Shown: in pieces, positions 1 to 13,000 of the stretch
Position numbering within the stretch: position 1 is the first letter of the stretch
Layout of the letters: every line of letters begins with the position of its first letter
NCBI GenBank assembly: GCA_944470555.2
Contig: OX104127.1
Coordinates: forward strand, 154,023,776-154,087,775
Reading direction: 5' to 3'
DNA: 64,000 bases
Source: Heterobilharzia americana
Lineage: Eukaryota > Platyhelminthes > Trematoda > Strigeidida > Schistosomatidae
The notes under the pieces: model-generated
What the model was told of the DNA's origin: nothing
What the model saw: only the letters and a program-made list of their open reading frames with translations
Databases searched by the model: none
Position numbers and translations under genes: made by a program

Positions 1-59
1 CTTTGCGTCTCACAAGTTCGCGCCAGAGCATTTCCTGAAAGATTAGTGAAATGTACTTA

Positions 60-500
60 TGGAAAGATAGATGTCACTGATGATAATATGAAGAGGATAT
101 ATATCTAACCGAAGATATTATTGTTGGGGAATTTGTTGGATCGCTGACCATATCATCCTTTGTTACCGACGAATATTCGTGGTAGGCCGTTTGAACTCAC
201 TTGCATATCCAGCAGTCGTTTGAGAAAGTGTCATCTGGTGTGGGTGTGGCTACTTCCTTTGCTAAGGTGTCCTATAAGGCACATACTCTGCGTGAGAAAG
301 AGTGTGATCTCAATCTCGTCCTTGCCCTATGACGGTGAATGCGAGTGGCGTTTCCGCGGGACCGGTGGTTGCGACCGATAACAGTGACCTATTTGGTCGG
401 TCCACCTGGTGAATGATCTTGTAGGCTGTATTTAGGCATGAGAACGCAGTGTTAGGGCGTACTAGTATAAAATAGTTGCAACCCCGAATTTACCATGTGG
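60..500 (-). mobile_element. CR1-like non-LTR retrotransposon, RT C-terminal fragment
   Basis: On the minus strand, broken frames encode the region after the reverse transcriptase catalytic domain. Short stretches such as YKIIHQVD and LRSHSFSRRVCAL match the corresponding part of the better preserved plus-strand copy at 7000-8446 (YKIAHQAD, LRSKFFSLRVCAL). Frameshifts and stops make it inactive. The ends are approximate, and the element may extend beyond the left edge of the window. Confidence 0.6.
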
Positions 501-639
501 AGTTGCACTGGGGCCAATTAAAGAAACCGGCATATCGTTGGGTCGGTGGAAGCACCTCCCAGTGCGTGTGGGGGGTACTGGCTAATTGTCTTTAGGAGCA
601 ACTCTTTTAAAGGACTCATGGTACTCACGACTACACTAG

Positions 640-2115
640 CCATTCTGATTGTCTGACGGTGAGGGTCTTTCTCGTTGTGTCGGTGTAGAGGAAGGCGGGT
701 CGTCTTCTGTATAGGCTGCCTCCAAAAGATCGACACTTATGGTATCTGACAATCCTGATCTGTCAATGGAGAACATTTCTTTCTTGCTGAGAAACTTGAA
801 GGGTCCGCTGTGTGGTGGCTGTAAGAGTCTGCGTTTAGCGCCACAACCCACAAAGACGTGTGGGCAATCTTGAAGTCTTGTATCCAACCGCACCCACCTA
901 CACTGGATCCATGTGGATGAGGGTTAGAGGCAGCGCGTGTGAAGCTTGAGAGTTTACGCATAACTGCGGATATCGGTAGGAGTTGGGTCACTACCATATG
1001 AAGTGACCATTTCACCGGGCAAACATAAGTTATTGCCTTAAACCAACTCAGTATGAGTACACTGTACACCGTCTTAAGTGCTGAACGAATACTGAGAGGA
1101 ACCGACGGCAAAGACTCGGTCCGTTTTATATTGTTGACTGCCATTAGTGCGCTCCTAAGATGTCGATGAGACCGTCCTGCCAAACCATTGGAGGCTGGGC
1201 GATATGCAGTGGTGCAAATGTGTTTGCATCTCAGCAGACCCACTAACTTCTGGAAGGCAATGGATTTTAACTATTGGCCTCGGTCGGTTGTCATGGTGGA
1301 AGGGTACCCAAAGTATGAGACCCATCTTTTGACGAAGACTCGACTGACTGTTTTGGCCGTAGTGTCAGGCAATGGGATGGCTTCCGGTCAGCAGGTGAAC
1401 ATATCAACACATGTCAGTAGGTAGCAATAACCACCGGAGGGTGCAAGTGGGTCAACAGTGTCTAAATGGACATGGGCGGGCCGTGAATCCGGTTAGGCGA
1501 AAGTTCCAAGTGATGGAATATCATAACGATTCACCTTGGAACATTGTCAGTGAGTACATGACCGCATCTGTTTTCGAACACCATGGTTAATACTAGGCCG
1601 AAAAACCCAGAAGACATCAGTCTGTGAGTAGCACGCCCACCAGGTAGCGAAAGACCGTGCAGGGCATCAAAAACATGTTTACGCAGAGGTGACGGAACAA
1701 CAGGTCTGGGCGTGCCTGTGGAGATGTCGTATAGGATTGTACCTTCACTGTTCAGGAGCGGTACACGCTGTATTTTCAGGGAGGTTGAGTGTTGAAGTTT
1801 TTCCACCTCCTCGCCCAAACCCCGAGGTCCAGTAATCTCATGCAAATCAACTGCCTGAGGTAAAGTAGTGGTGCAAACACGAGACAGTGCATCTGCGACG
1901 AAGTTATTCACTCCAGAAGTGTGACGGATGTCCGGAGTCAATTGAGAAATGTAGTCTAGGTGACGTAATGCAGGCGGTAAATGTTTATCGGTGGCGGTGT
2001 GTACGGTATAAGTCAAAGGTTTGTGGTTGGTAAATATAATGAAATCACGACCTTCCATAAAGTGACGAGAATGCTTAACAGAAGCGTACGTGGCTAGCCA
2101 GATGAGGGTTCAATA
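640..2115 (-). mobile_element. Ty3/gypsy LTR retrotransposon remnant (RNase H and integrase)
   Basis: Minus-strand decayed pol fragment. The segment at 2115-1531 has RNase H hallmarks (TNHKPL, then VADALSR), followed by an integrase H2C2-type zinc-binding start (HGLSLPGGRATHRL). The segment at 1243-640 continues with an integrase-core motif (TAYRPASNGL) and a C-terminal part, reached only by changing frame. Order and strand fit gypsy-type pol. I see no gag, protease or reverse transcriptase part and cannot delimit LTRs. The frame breaks imply a dead copy. Confidence 0.8.
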
Positions 2116-2336
2116 GGTCTCACTCAACTTAAGTCGTTTTGCTGATGTTAGAAATTCTGAAATGCACGTGTTTGACTTGACAGTATGGTCTCTGAACCTT
2201 TCAAAAGAGCTCACACAGAAACAAAATTCCCAATATGTACGGATTATTGCAGCTCATTGATATGAAACACTTCCACCAAAGAACTGTGTTGTAGAAACGT
2301 TGTTGTTTGGTCATGTCATATCGCGTGGTCTAACAT

Positions 2337-2852
2337 GAACGTACTCAGAGAGTCACCAAAATCACTAGCCCACCCACACCTCTCTCCTACCTACCACTCA
2401 CTATCTCTCTCCTACTACACCCACATTACCTTCTCATTCTTCTGTAGGAACTAAGCCTATGCTACCACTCGGGCGATTCCCAAATACTTTTATCTCTCTT
2501 TTTCACCCCTCCTTTTCTTCTCCTTCCCTTTTCTCTTCCCTTGTTTTCTTTTTTCTCCTTCATTCTTTTACCACTGCCTTACTATTCTCTTCCAGGCACC
2601 TACACAGAAAGGAGTCACTACAGTCCCCTAAACTTTCCAGCAACTCATAACTCCTCAATCACGCTACAAATTCCAACTTACTAACCCACAAAACATCCAC
2701 CTCTCCGAGGCTAAAAGCAAGAAAGCAGAGGGTATTTCCTCATCCACTGCAGGATTGACTCGAAAAACTCGAACCAAGCCTTAAGGACTAGACGCGAGAG
2801 ATAAAAAAACTATCAGTTTTCTACGCTCTTACTACCAGTATTGGATATTAGT
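2337..2852 (+). mobile_element. Detached 3'-UTR of a CR1-like retrotransposon
   Basis: This stretch aligns with the 3' tail of the CR1-like element at 7838-8446. Both begin with an ACTCAG...GTCACCAA block, carry a long C/T-rich tract, share 'ACTAGACGCGAGAGAT' and end near 'ATTGGATATT'. No reverse transcriptase frame precedes it, so it is a 5'-truncated insertion. A weaker related tail seems to recur near 3040-3115. Confidence 0.7.
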
Positions 2853-3439
2853 GAAGGCAACATTTTTTTATGCGGATTTATGAAAGTCAAGGTTGTTTTG
2901 GTTAGTCGGACAATTGAGCAGTAATAAGCACTTTAACTACTAGTAAGAATCAGAAGTGCTATTTTCCCCGTTTTTACTGCTTTCGTAAAAATTGTATTGA
3001 AAGTTTAATGCTCCTAAGCAACAATTTGACGTAGAAATATATAACCCAGTCGAAACGAAGCCTCAAGACGTAGAAGCGAGAGCTCAAAAACTACGTATCC
3101 TCTACTCACACTGTTATTGTTGAGCTCTGTAACGTAGTGAGAAGAGTAGTGTAGGGTCTTTGTAGTAAGTTCTAGGACATTCTCTCGCATGCATCCGACA
3201 AATTACAAGGCTGTTTAGTTTCACAGTCCCAACTTCAGAACTATGCGATTTTCACCAGGGTAGGCAGAATTAAGAACATTTGTCCAGCTTCCTCAGAATT
3301 ACCCAGACAGAGATTTTGGGCGAATGATATTTGACAGATATATCTGTTAAATATAGTTCATTCAACATTTCTTCACGTATACATTAAGTTTGAATTCTTA
3401 TGTTGTAATTTGTTTGATAACCTCGCCTAGGTGACTAGT

Positions 3440-6400
3440 TCACTGGCCGATCCTAAGCGGGATAAAGAGGTAAGGTTGGGCAACCCTACCCCGTAAAACC
3501 AACCTAACCACTAAAGAAACTTCAAAGAACAAAGAAAATATACAATCAAACTTAATCCATGCTGGAATCACAGAGGCAAAATGGAACAAGTTGGTGAAAG
3601 CCAACTAGCCGATGTGTCTCCTCTCCCTCTCGACGAGAGCGAAAGTAAGGATGGGGACATGGAATGTCCGCACCATGTACGAACCTACCAAGGCTGCCCA
3701 GATCGAGAAGGAGATGAGAAGATATAGCATAGAAGTAGTGCTTGGAATCTGCAAAAGCAGATGAAACGGAAGTGGATTCTCCAAACTTTCAACTGGAGAG
3801 GAGTCAGTAATCTACTCCAATATTGTCAACCAGACGACAGTCACAAGCACACTGAGTTTTCCAGTGGCTATCATGATGTCCACAACCGCATCGTAGGCTC
3901 TCATGCAGTGGGAACCAGTCTCCTCCAGGATCAAGATCATGACAGCAAGATTCAAATCAAAAGGAAGGAAAGTCACGATCACACAATGCCACGCTACGCT
4001 AAGCACCTGCAAATAATGCGGATCAAGAGAAGAAGGAGGAATTCTAAAGACAACTTCAATCACTAATGGACAAGACCGCATTCCAGATGGCAACATCAAA
4101 ATCCATTCTAACAGGTGACATGAATGCCAAACTAGGAGCAGGCAACACAGGGAGAGAACTAACTATGGGTCGAAAGGCACTCGGTGAGATGGTGAATCAG
4201 AATGGAGAACTCTTTGCAGACTTCTGTGCATTCAATGACTTAGTGGTTGGAGGCAGTGTGTACAAACACAAGGATATTCACAAAGTGACATGGATTTCAC
4301 CAGATATCAGGACACTACACTAAAAATCAGATCGACTTCATTTCAATCACAAGAAAGTAGCTTACTGGACGCAAACAAGATGAACAAGAGGAGCAGATGT
4401 AGGTTCACACCACTCACTATCTAGTCCAAGGAACTTACCTTCAAAATCAAGTTGAAAGCTTTCAAAGAAGCTGGTGATGATAGACCACAGTTCAAGTTCA
4501 ACTTCCAGAACAGAGACTGAAGGACGAAACTACAAGGGACATCACGTCAGTCATCAGGACAAAATGGGAGATATTGAGCAACATCCTTGAAGAAACCACC
4601 ATGGAAAAATACTGAAACTCTTTGAAAGAGATGTAGAAGGAAACCTGCGTAACCGTGTTAGAAGGGGAGAAGAAACAAGGCAAAGAATGGGTCTCTACGG
4701 ACACACGGAAGCTGATAGAGAAGGGAGAGGAAGGTGGTGAAGCAGATAGAGCAGTGCAGTGCAGAGATGAACAACGAAAAGAGGAACTGAACACAAACTA
4801 TAAAACTTGGACAAAGAAGTGAAGAGGAGTGGGTGCAAAGACAAAAGACACTTCTGCGACACACTGGCAAGTGAAGTAGAACAGACTGCAGGTAGGAGAG
4901 ACCTGACAACACTATATCAAATAACCAGGTTACTATCTGGGAAGAGATCAACACACATGAAACCAATAAAGGATAGTGAAGGAAACTCGGTTACTAAAGA
5001 TGAGAAACAAAGGAAACGGTGGGCTGACAGCTTCAAAAGCTGTTGAATCGACCACCACCTATGCTTCGTCTAGAAATACCACCTGCAGCCACAGAACTGC
5101 AAGTGAACACAAGCCCTTCGACGAAAGTTGAAGTCGTGAACGCCATAAGGCTACTCAAATGCGGGAAAGCAGCAGGACTAGATGGAATCCCACCAGAAGC
5201 ACTGAGAACAGACAGAGACAACGGCGGACATGCTCACACCACTTTTGTGATGGTTTGCAAGCAAGGAAGAAAAGGTACCTGCTGATTGATTGGAAGAAGA
5301 GTTACCTTGTCAAACTGCCAAAGGAGGGCGACCTAAATCTTTGCAAGAACTGGGGCGGAATCATGCTTTTGTCCACTTCAAATAAAATATTATGCCGCAT
5401 CTTCCTGGAGAGACTGAGAGATACTCTGGATTCAAATTACCACCGGAAACAGGCTGGTTGGCTACAGGATAGACAAATCATGTGTGAATCAAATTGCCAC
5501 GCTACGCTACTCATCATCGTTGAACAGAGCATAGAACGGCAGTCAACTTGCTACCTCAGCTTCATCGACTTTCAAAAAACCTTCGACAGCTTCGACCGAG
5601 TAATTTGACAGTTGCTTCAACACTACGGAGTATCACAAACCTTTACTAACCTCATTCAACAGCTATATGAAGACGCTCCATGCTGAGTGATTCACAATGG
5701 AAAGCTGAGTGATGTCTTTAAAGAGTAAGATAAGGCTTCTGACTATCATCACCGATGATCTTCTTGATTGTGGTCGGCTGGACTAGATCATGCAGCAAAC
5801 CGTGAGGAGCGAGAAAATGGGCATACGCTGTTTGACCGATGAAAAGATCCTAGAAGATTTGGATTTCATTAACAATGATTTATGTGTAATGTTGCACAAG
5901 CTCGCAGATCTACAGATGAAAGCTGACAAGTTGGCAGAAGAGGCAGGACAGCGAAAACGGGAATTCCTTCAGGTGAACGTAGAGACGACGGAGATGATGA
6001 AGATACCTAACCAACAACAAGCATCAGTTAACATGAACGGAAGAAACCTAAAGGAATCAGCGTCTTTCACCTACCTAGGCATCGTTTCAACTACAGGCGG
6101 CACAGGCACAAATGAGGATGTCAAAACCAGGATAGGAAAAGCAAGACAGGCTTTCATTAGTTTGAAATCAGTGTGGATATCTATTGCACTGCACTTCACT
6201 CAGCACAAAGAACAAGATCCGGATTTTCAACACTAATGTCAAGACAGTGCTTCTATATGGTTGAGAAACTTGGCGTGTCACGAAAAGCGTTTCCAACAAA
6301 CTACAGGCATTCATCAAGAGCTGCCCCTATGCTCACTTGATACTGAATATCAGATGGCCAGAAAAAATAAGCAACAAAGAACTCTAGGGATGAACCAGCC

Positions 6401-6690
6401 AAGAACCCATCGGCCAAGAAATATGCGGAAGAAAATGGAGATGCATTGGATTGGGAATACACTGAGAAGACCATCCAGGGACACCACGCGCCAGACCCCC
6501 CGAGTGGAGTGCAAAGGGGAAACGACAAGTTGGGCGTCCGAGGGTGACGTGGAGATCGTGTGAGGAAGAAATGAAAGCTTGTGTGCAGTCGTGGAGCCAG
6601 GTTCAAAAGACTGCAGAAAACAAAGTGAAGTGGAGATGTGCTACTGAAACCCTATGTTCCACTGGGAACCCAAAGGACAAATTATAATAG
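3440..6690 (+). mobile_element. Decayed AP-endonuclease/RT retrotransposon (RTE-like, family A)
   Basis: A near full-length but heavily frameshifted non-LTR element. In order: an endonuclease start (GTWNVRTMYEPTKAAQIEKE, near 3655), the rest of the endonuclease (LTGDMNAKLGAGNTG and FADFCAFNDLVVGG, 4110-4260), reverse transcriptase entry motifs (GKAAGLDGIPPEAL, near 5165), LPKEGDLNLCKNWGGIMLLS (near 5310), FIDFQKTFDSFDR (near 5565), a FTYLG block (near 6065) and a terminal WIGNTLRRPSRD block (near 6450). It ends near a CSTGNPKDK-type C terminus. Stops and frame changes occur every few hundred bases, so it is not functional. Confidence 0.8.
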
Positions 6691-6999
6691 TAATTTGTTT
6701 GATGTCCTCCAGTCCCTATAATCAAATTTATTTAGTCTTTCAGTCCTTTATGAGTAGAAGTATGATCGAATTGTAGTCGTTTTGCACGTTATATATCGTT
6801 CTAAGTGTCTGACAATTTTTCAAGCAGCTTTTTATTGTTATTCAGAGGTACAAATTATCTCAGGTGGTTTGTTTTTGCGTATCTTTAAAAAAATAGACTT
6901 TTCTTTCATGACCTCATTCCTGAAATGTTGACAGGTAAGACATCACAAAATCTGAATTCAGAATGCGAAGTTAAGATGGAATGAATATCTTGACACCAA

Positions 7000-8446
7000 T
7001 AACATATGGCTTCGCTCTTCGCCATCCTCCTCTTCGCTGACGACATAAAAATTTGGAGGGTGGTAAACGAAGAAGCCGACTGTGCAGCACTACAAAAGGA
7101 CTTGCAGCAACTCGAGCTCTGGTCGTCGGAAAATGGTCTGAGCTTCAACTTGGAAAAGTGCAAAGTAATGCACATCAGTAAAAATGAGGCAAGTACGACC
7201 GACTTCCAGTACATGTTGAGCAACCGTGCTATCACCAGAGTGTCCATGGAGAAAGATTTGGGGCTCAACTTCTCCGACACCTTGGACACCAGCTCCAACT
7301 ACAAAGGTATGACAACCAGAGCGAACGCCATTCTACACTTTCTGCGTAGACAGCTTGGCGCCCTCACTCTTCCTTACCATTTTCAAATCCTACGTGCGGC
7401 CGCACCTAGAGGTCTTCAATACGGTGGCTCCTCCAACACTCAAGAGAGACTCTAATCTCCTTGAAAGAATACAAAGAACTGCAACAAAATCAGTTGTGGG
7501 GCTAAGGGGAAAGACGTATCCTGAAAGACTTAAACACCTCAACCTATTTACCTTGGGTTATCGCAGGAAAAGGGGTGACCTCATTATGACATACAAGATC
7601 GCCCATCAGGCAGACCATGCAAACAAATCAATTTTGCCTGCAACTGAACGATCTTCACGAGGAAACCCCTTTAAGATAGCACACCAGAGAGCCAACACCA
7701 CACTCAGGTCCAAATTTTTCTCCCTGAGAGTATGTGCTTTATGGAATGCCTTACCGCGACACATCGTTATAGCTCCTTCAATCGACTCTTTCAAGAGGCG
7801 ATTAGACAGTTATGTCACCTCGCATGGACTACCACGGACGTACTCAGGTAGTCACCAACCTCAGTAGCCCCCAACTCCCTCCTAACTACCACTCACTATC
7901 TCTCTCCTTAATACACCCACATTACCTACTAATTCTTCTGTAGGAACCAAACCCACGCGACCATTCGCGCAATTCCCAAATACTTTTCTTTCGTTCTCAT
8001 TTCTCTCTTCACCCCTTCTTTTATTCTCCTTCCCTTTCCTCTTCCCTACATTATTATTACTATTATTTTTATTTTTAATTTTATTTATTTATTTTTTTTA
8101 TTTTTATTTTATTTTATTTATTTATTTTTTTTTACTCTTCCTTACTTCTCTCTTCATTCCTTTACCACTACCTTAATATTCTCTTTCAGGTACCTACACA
8201 GACAGGAGTCACGGTTGTTCTCTAAACTTCCCAGCAGCCCGTAGCTCCCTAATCACTCTACAAATTACAACCTACTAACCCACAAAACATCCACCTCACC
8301 GAAGCTAAAAGCAAGAAAGCAGAGGGGATTTCCTCGTCCACTGCAGGAGTGAACCGAACAACTGGAACCAAGCCCTAAGAACTAGACGCGAGAGATCAAA
8401 AACTACTAGTTTTCTACGCTCGCACTATCAATATTGGATATTGGCT
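7000..8446 (+). mobile_element. CR1-like retrotransposon, 3' part with 3'-UTR
   Basis: A 5'-truncated copy. It opens at the reverse transcriptase catalytic box (FADDIKIWR, 7030-7056) and runs to about 7365. One frameshift moves it to the frame that ends at 7867 (YVRPHLE, RIQRTATK, LRVCALWNALPRH). The 3'-UTR follows, with a C/T-rich and then A/T-rich tract (8040-8130), and ends near 8446. The arrangement resembles schistosome CR1-clade elements such as SR1; the exact family is not determined. Confidence 0.8.
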
Positions 8447-9435
8447 TTGTTTGAATTGGCTATCTATCATACCCCAGTTGCTACTTAGCTTGACTCACCA
8501 CATATTTATTTACATGAAGAAGTGATGAAGTAATGCATTTTTATAATGTTGTGAGATCGTGTGAAAAGTCCTATTTAGGATGTAGATTACTGGGTAGAGG
8601 TAAATCAAATGATGGGCTGTCATAAACTATGATACATGTTACGCATGTCTACCCGCCGTTTGTTTTATAAGGAGTATGATGGTTAAAGCATAAATCGAGA
8701 CATGATTCTTATCTACGACATCTCTGACGATTGGTGCATTAAAGTGTTGACCCAGTGGTTTGGGACCGCTTGACGATAAACATCAGTCGCATGGCTCGAT
8801 ATTTCACTGAAAAAGTGTGCTTCCAAATATGGTTTTCCCCTAAATAAAAAACTCCGTGTTATCACATGTTCTTACTACTTTGGTTTACTTACCTTCATTT
8901 ATCTAGACACTGAAGACACCACTTTTTTCATTTTGTTCCACCAGCTTCTGTTCGATGGCAAATGTGACACCATAGGTGGGTACACTATCACGCCAGACTA
9001 TATCCTGTGGCTGCAATATAATATATTCGAACGCACTATCACGATATTATTTAATTTAGTAATTTTGTGGTGGTATTTTTTGGTCCGAAGAGTTTATATT
9101 GTCCTCGATGTAGGTCTCCAAGGGGGATAACATTTATCGGGTTTATATAAATGTGTAATATGGACATGTATTTCGCAATGAAATGACTGTAAGAGCGGTC
9201 ACTGAATTCTATGTTTTCTACTTTCTTCGCCTTATCTTAGTAGGCACCATGATTTCCAAAAACTGCAGTGAAGCAAGATTTCCTGTTGTGCTAATTTACA
9301 TGGCCATCTTAATATAAACCAACCTAAAGTTAAGGTAAGTGGTGCCAAAAGTGTGAAGACTTGCATACTTTATTGGTTGTTGATAATTTTGAGGATATTA
9401 AATGGGACCTTGTTAGTGTTTGCAACTCAGCGACC

Positions 9436-9440
<5 letters not shown>
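8447..9440. other. No gene recognised
   Basis: AT-rich sequence between retroelement debris and the ankyrin gene. I see no conserved coding frame and no recognised repeat apart from the TA tract that begins at 9441. Confidence 0.5.

Positions 9441-9499
<59 letters not shown>
9441..9499. repeat. (TA)n microsatellite
   Basis: An uninterrupted TA dinucleotide tract of about 59 bases. Open frames crossing it on both strands (runs of Tyr-Ile) are artefacts of the repeat. Confidence 0.97.
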
Positions 9500-9501
<2 letters not shown>

Positions 9502-9826
9502 TGGCCACATCTCGTGTACATGCTTAAATACTACCTGCTTACTTAAGCCAAAGTAGAATGCAGAAGTTTCGGCTTCAACACAAGGAACATGAGGTTACTA
9601 TTCTTTCCAAGTTCGAGACTTCAAAAGTGCTCACAACCTGAGAACTACGAGGCCCCATGTTAAACATTTGACTATTAACCATTTAGATTTATAGTGTGTC
9701 AAACTAATCCTTATGACTTGGTTAAGTCGTAGTACTCATTATGTATTAGTATTTAAATCAAAGTGGCTAAATCTCTGTCTTTTGTTCGTTTGAAATGTAT
9801 AGCATATTCTAATGGCTTAATCAGAA

Positions 9827-10075
9827 ATGCCATTTCGGTCAGTTGTACCCCCACCTGATTTTTTATCGAAAGCTGAATTCAATAGACCTTGTGGTCGATC
9901 ACCCAACAAAATTTCTACTTTACTGACCAACGTACAACGGAGGAATGTCCAAACACTCGCCCCAACAGAATCCAAAGATCTGACATTCTTCCAAATGGCT
10001 GCACAGGGTGAGCTCTTGTTATTACAGAGAGAAATTGAGAATCGAAACTATTGTCTTGATGTTCAAGACAACCAG
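9827..10075 (+). CDS. RFXANK/ANKRA2-like exon 1
   Basis: Start codon, N-terminal region and a first degenerate ankyrin unit. The ATG lies 8 bases after an in-frame stop, so translation begins here unless the TCAG just before it acts as a splice acceptor for an upstream leader exon. The 2803-base intron that follows carries a SINE and two retroelement tails. Confidence 0.8.
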
Positions 10076-13000
10076 GTCAGTATTAGAGTTCTGTCACTTG
10101 TGTATAGTTCTCTGTTGTTTATACGTTTATTGTTATTATTTGAAGTGTCTCATCTATCAAATATTGTGGTTGATACATGCCGTGTGATATCATGTCGTCT
10201 TTCAGGTTCTAGATTTGTGATCGTACTATTTAAGAAGTAAGTAGTTCAAGCGTCAAATCCTTTGAACATCGTGCTAACATACTGTTAAGGATTTTTCTCT
10301 CTTCTTCCAGTAGTTTCACTTTAGCACTTACATTTTTCGAATATCTCTGTAAGTAATTTCGTCTTCTAAAGTTCTAGTTTCATCATACTAAAAATTCTTT
10401 TCTCCATGAACAATATCTATCACGTGAGTAGACTCCGATTGCCAGTAAGTACCCTATCAGAATGCCATCGGGTCAACCAAATTGGATATGAGGACAACTC
10501 ACAGACTACTCACCGATGGGATTAGATGATGGTCATGAATTAACAGGGGTGGGAAAGTATGGAACACTGGATTCCAACCCAGTGACTAAATAGTAAAGTG
10601 CTCTCTGCAAGACCTGGCGTGGTTTTGGCTAACCACAGATGAAAAGTCTTACATTAGGATGAAAACCCTGCCCAGCACTCTCAGGTTTTCTGTGGTTCTC
10701 CAAGTGCTGTCAATCCGTGGTGGAAATCAGATACAGATCATTGTTAATTGCATACTAGTAACTTATCATCCTGAAATGGTGTTTTAAGCACTTTTGATTA
10801 ATTCCACCGTTATTGAACTTCATTTTAGATTATTGGAATAGTATACATTCTTTTAGCAAAGGATAGTACGATGCTGCTGTTGTTTTCCAAGAAAAAACCT
10901 TACTAGCTAAATGCGTTTGTATTATAAATTGCTTTAAGCTACTTGGATGAACAAGTTGATTTCGGAAATTTAGAGTTTCATATGATATTAAATACAATTA
11001 CTAAAAACCTCGTTCCAGTGGTAAACACTAAGTATGTGATGCGTTAGTAACTGTTTATGATCTGACTTAGTTCTTGAAATTAAAGAGTTAGTTGTTGGAA
11101 ATTAACTTATTTGACTAGACCGACTTTACTTACCTGGAAAGTCATACCAGCCCTGGTGGGTCAGTGACCGACAAAATCTCTGCGCGGGTAAAAAAAAGCT
11201 CGGCTGGCTTTTGCCAACTTACGCCATTTGTGGCGCTGCTGCGATATCTGATTACCTATTAAGATCTTAGTGTACTGTGTTGCAGTCCCCTCTGTTCTCT
11301 TGTATGACTGTGAAACATGACCATTGAAGGTAAAAAGCATGAGAAGGCTTCAGGTGTTTGACCACCACTACCTTCGTAGCATAGGCCGTGTTTCCTGGTA
11401 TCAACATGTGAGTAAAACAGAAGTTAGGTGTAGAGTTGTAGGCAGGAGAGATAAGACAGTTGATGCTGTTGTGAACCCTCATTGACTGAGATGGTTGGGA
11501 CATGTGTTATGCATACCTAACTACCGTCTGGCTCGTCACAGTGTTGGCTGAAGTAGGTTTAGGCTGGAAAAAGGCTTGGGGCGGCCAGACTAAAACGGCA
11601 TCAATGCATGAAGTCCTTAACTGTTGGTTTGAGCCATGTAGGGCGATGCACACTAGCCGGTTGGGGTCTTCGGGACAAAAGAAACCAGTGGTTGGAGACT
11701 CTAGGTGATATAGCTCAGAACCGATGTCAGTCGCACAGATCCATACACACATTATCCTCATCTTAGTCGCTATACTTAATCTCATCATCTCGTTCTTCCT
11801 TCCTCTTTTTTACTTACTTTGACCGATTTTTCTTCCCTTCTTCATCTTCCATCTTGATATGAGGTGTGGCAAATCGAACCGTTATGCAGCACAATACCTG
11901 GTCGTGTTGATCTCGATTACTTTATAAAGAATTGATCAAGTGCAAGATAGCCTTCCTTGTGTATAGAAATTAGCTAGAGAAACAGCTGTTTTGGCCTAGT
12001 TTGAGACTCCTCAACATTGTTCACTGCCAACATATTGATCTCTGGGCGGTCAGTTTCCGAGGCGAGCAGCTTAATACCCAAACGCTGGGTTGAAATCAAA
12101 TGTATCATAGTCCCTTACTTTTTCGATTTTCTAGACCGGAACTGTCATCTATTACCATCGGAGTGCGCCTGTCCTTACCCTCGACAAGTCACGATGCTTT
12201 GTTGAGAAGTCTCAAACTAGGACAAATCAGTTTCCCACATTTACGATAGTTCTCCAGCTGGTATCAGTCTGTGTTGAAAAGTAAATCGATATTTTAGTAT
12301 CCTTACTTTTTACTGAAATCATCGCGCACAGTTTGTTTTGCTACGAATGTAGTAGTAACTCAAGTGGTTGTTAAGTTCCAATTTGTTTAAGTCACAAGAC
12401 TGAGACAGGGATTTATGTCGTAATGAGGGGTGGTCCAGGGTATGGCGTGGCGCCGTTGGATGAAGGATAGTTGTATTGGGTTAGCATCTGTTGGTGCGTC
12501 ACGACTTCGTGGATAAAGTCCGAGAGATCATGCAACCCAGTGACTTGAAACGTTATCAGATATAGCTCAGTATCAAAACCAGTAGTGGTCATACTGTAGC
12601 TTCCTTCTATTTGCTGCTGCTGAAAAGTAGTGAACGTTTTGCTTTGAATGTATCTTGTTGGGCTGACTTTTTAATCCGCTTTCCATTTGCTTTATGTCTT
12701 CAAAATAGTGTTATATTATTTTGGTGTGGCGCATTTCTTGGTGCTCTTCATGTACTAAGTTTATGTTCTAACAATAATAATAATGTATTAATGAAGCAAC
12801 ATTGTAACATACCTGTGTATTAAGTGCATTATCCCAATAGCGGTATAGTTCTAATCCTTATTATTATTTTATCTACAGGGGTTTACTCCGTTGTTGTGGG
12901 CTTGTGCCAATGGACAAAAGGCTGCAGTGGAACTACTTGTCTTTTATGGGGCAAATGTACTTCTTTCTGGAGATAATGGGGAAACTGGTTTACTTCTAGC

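Noticed and set aside
9330..9556. Tyr-Ile-rich frames
   Set aside because: Produced by the TA microsatellite on both strands.
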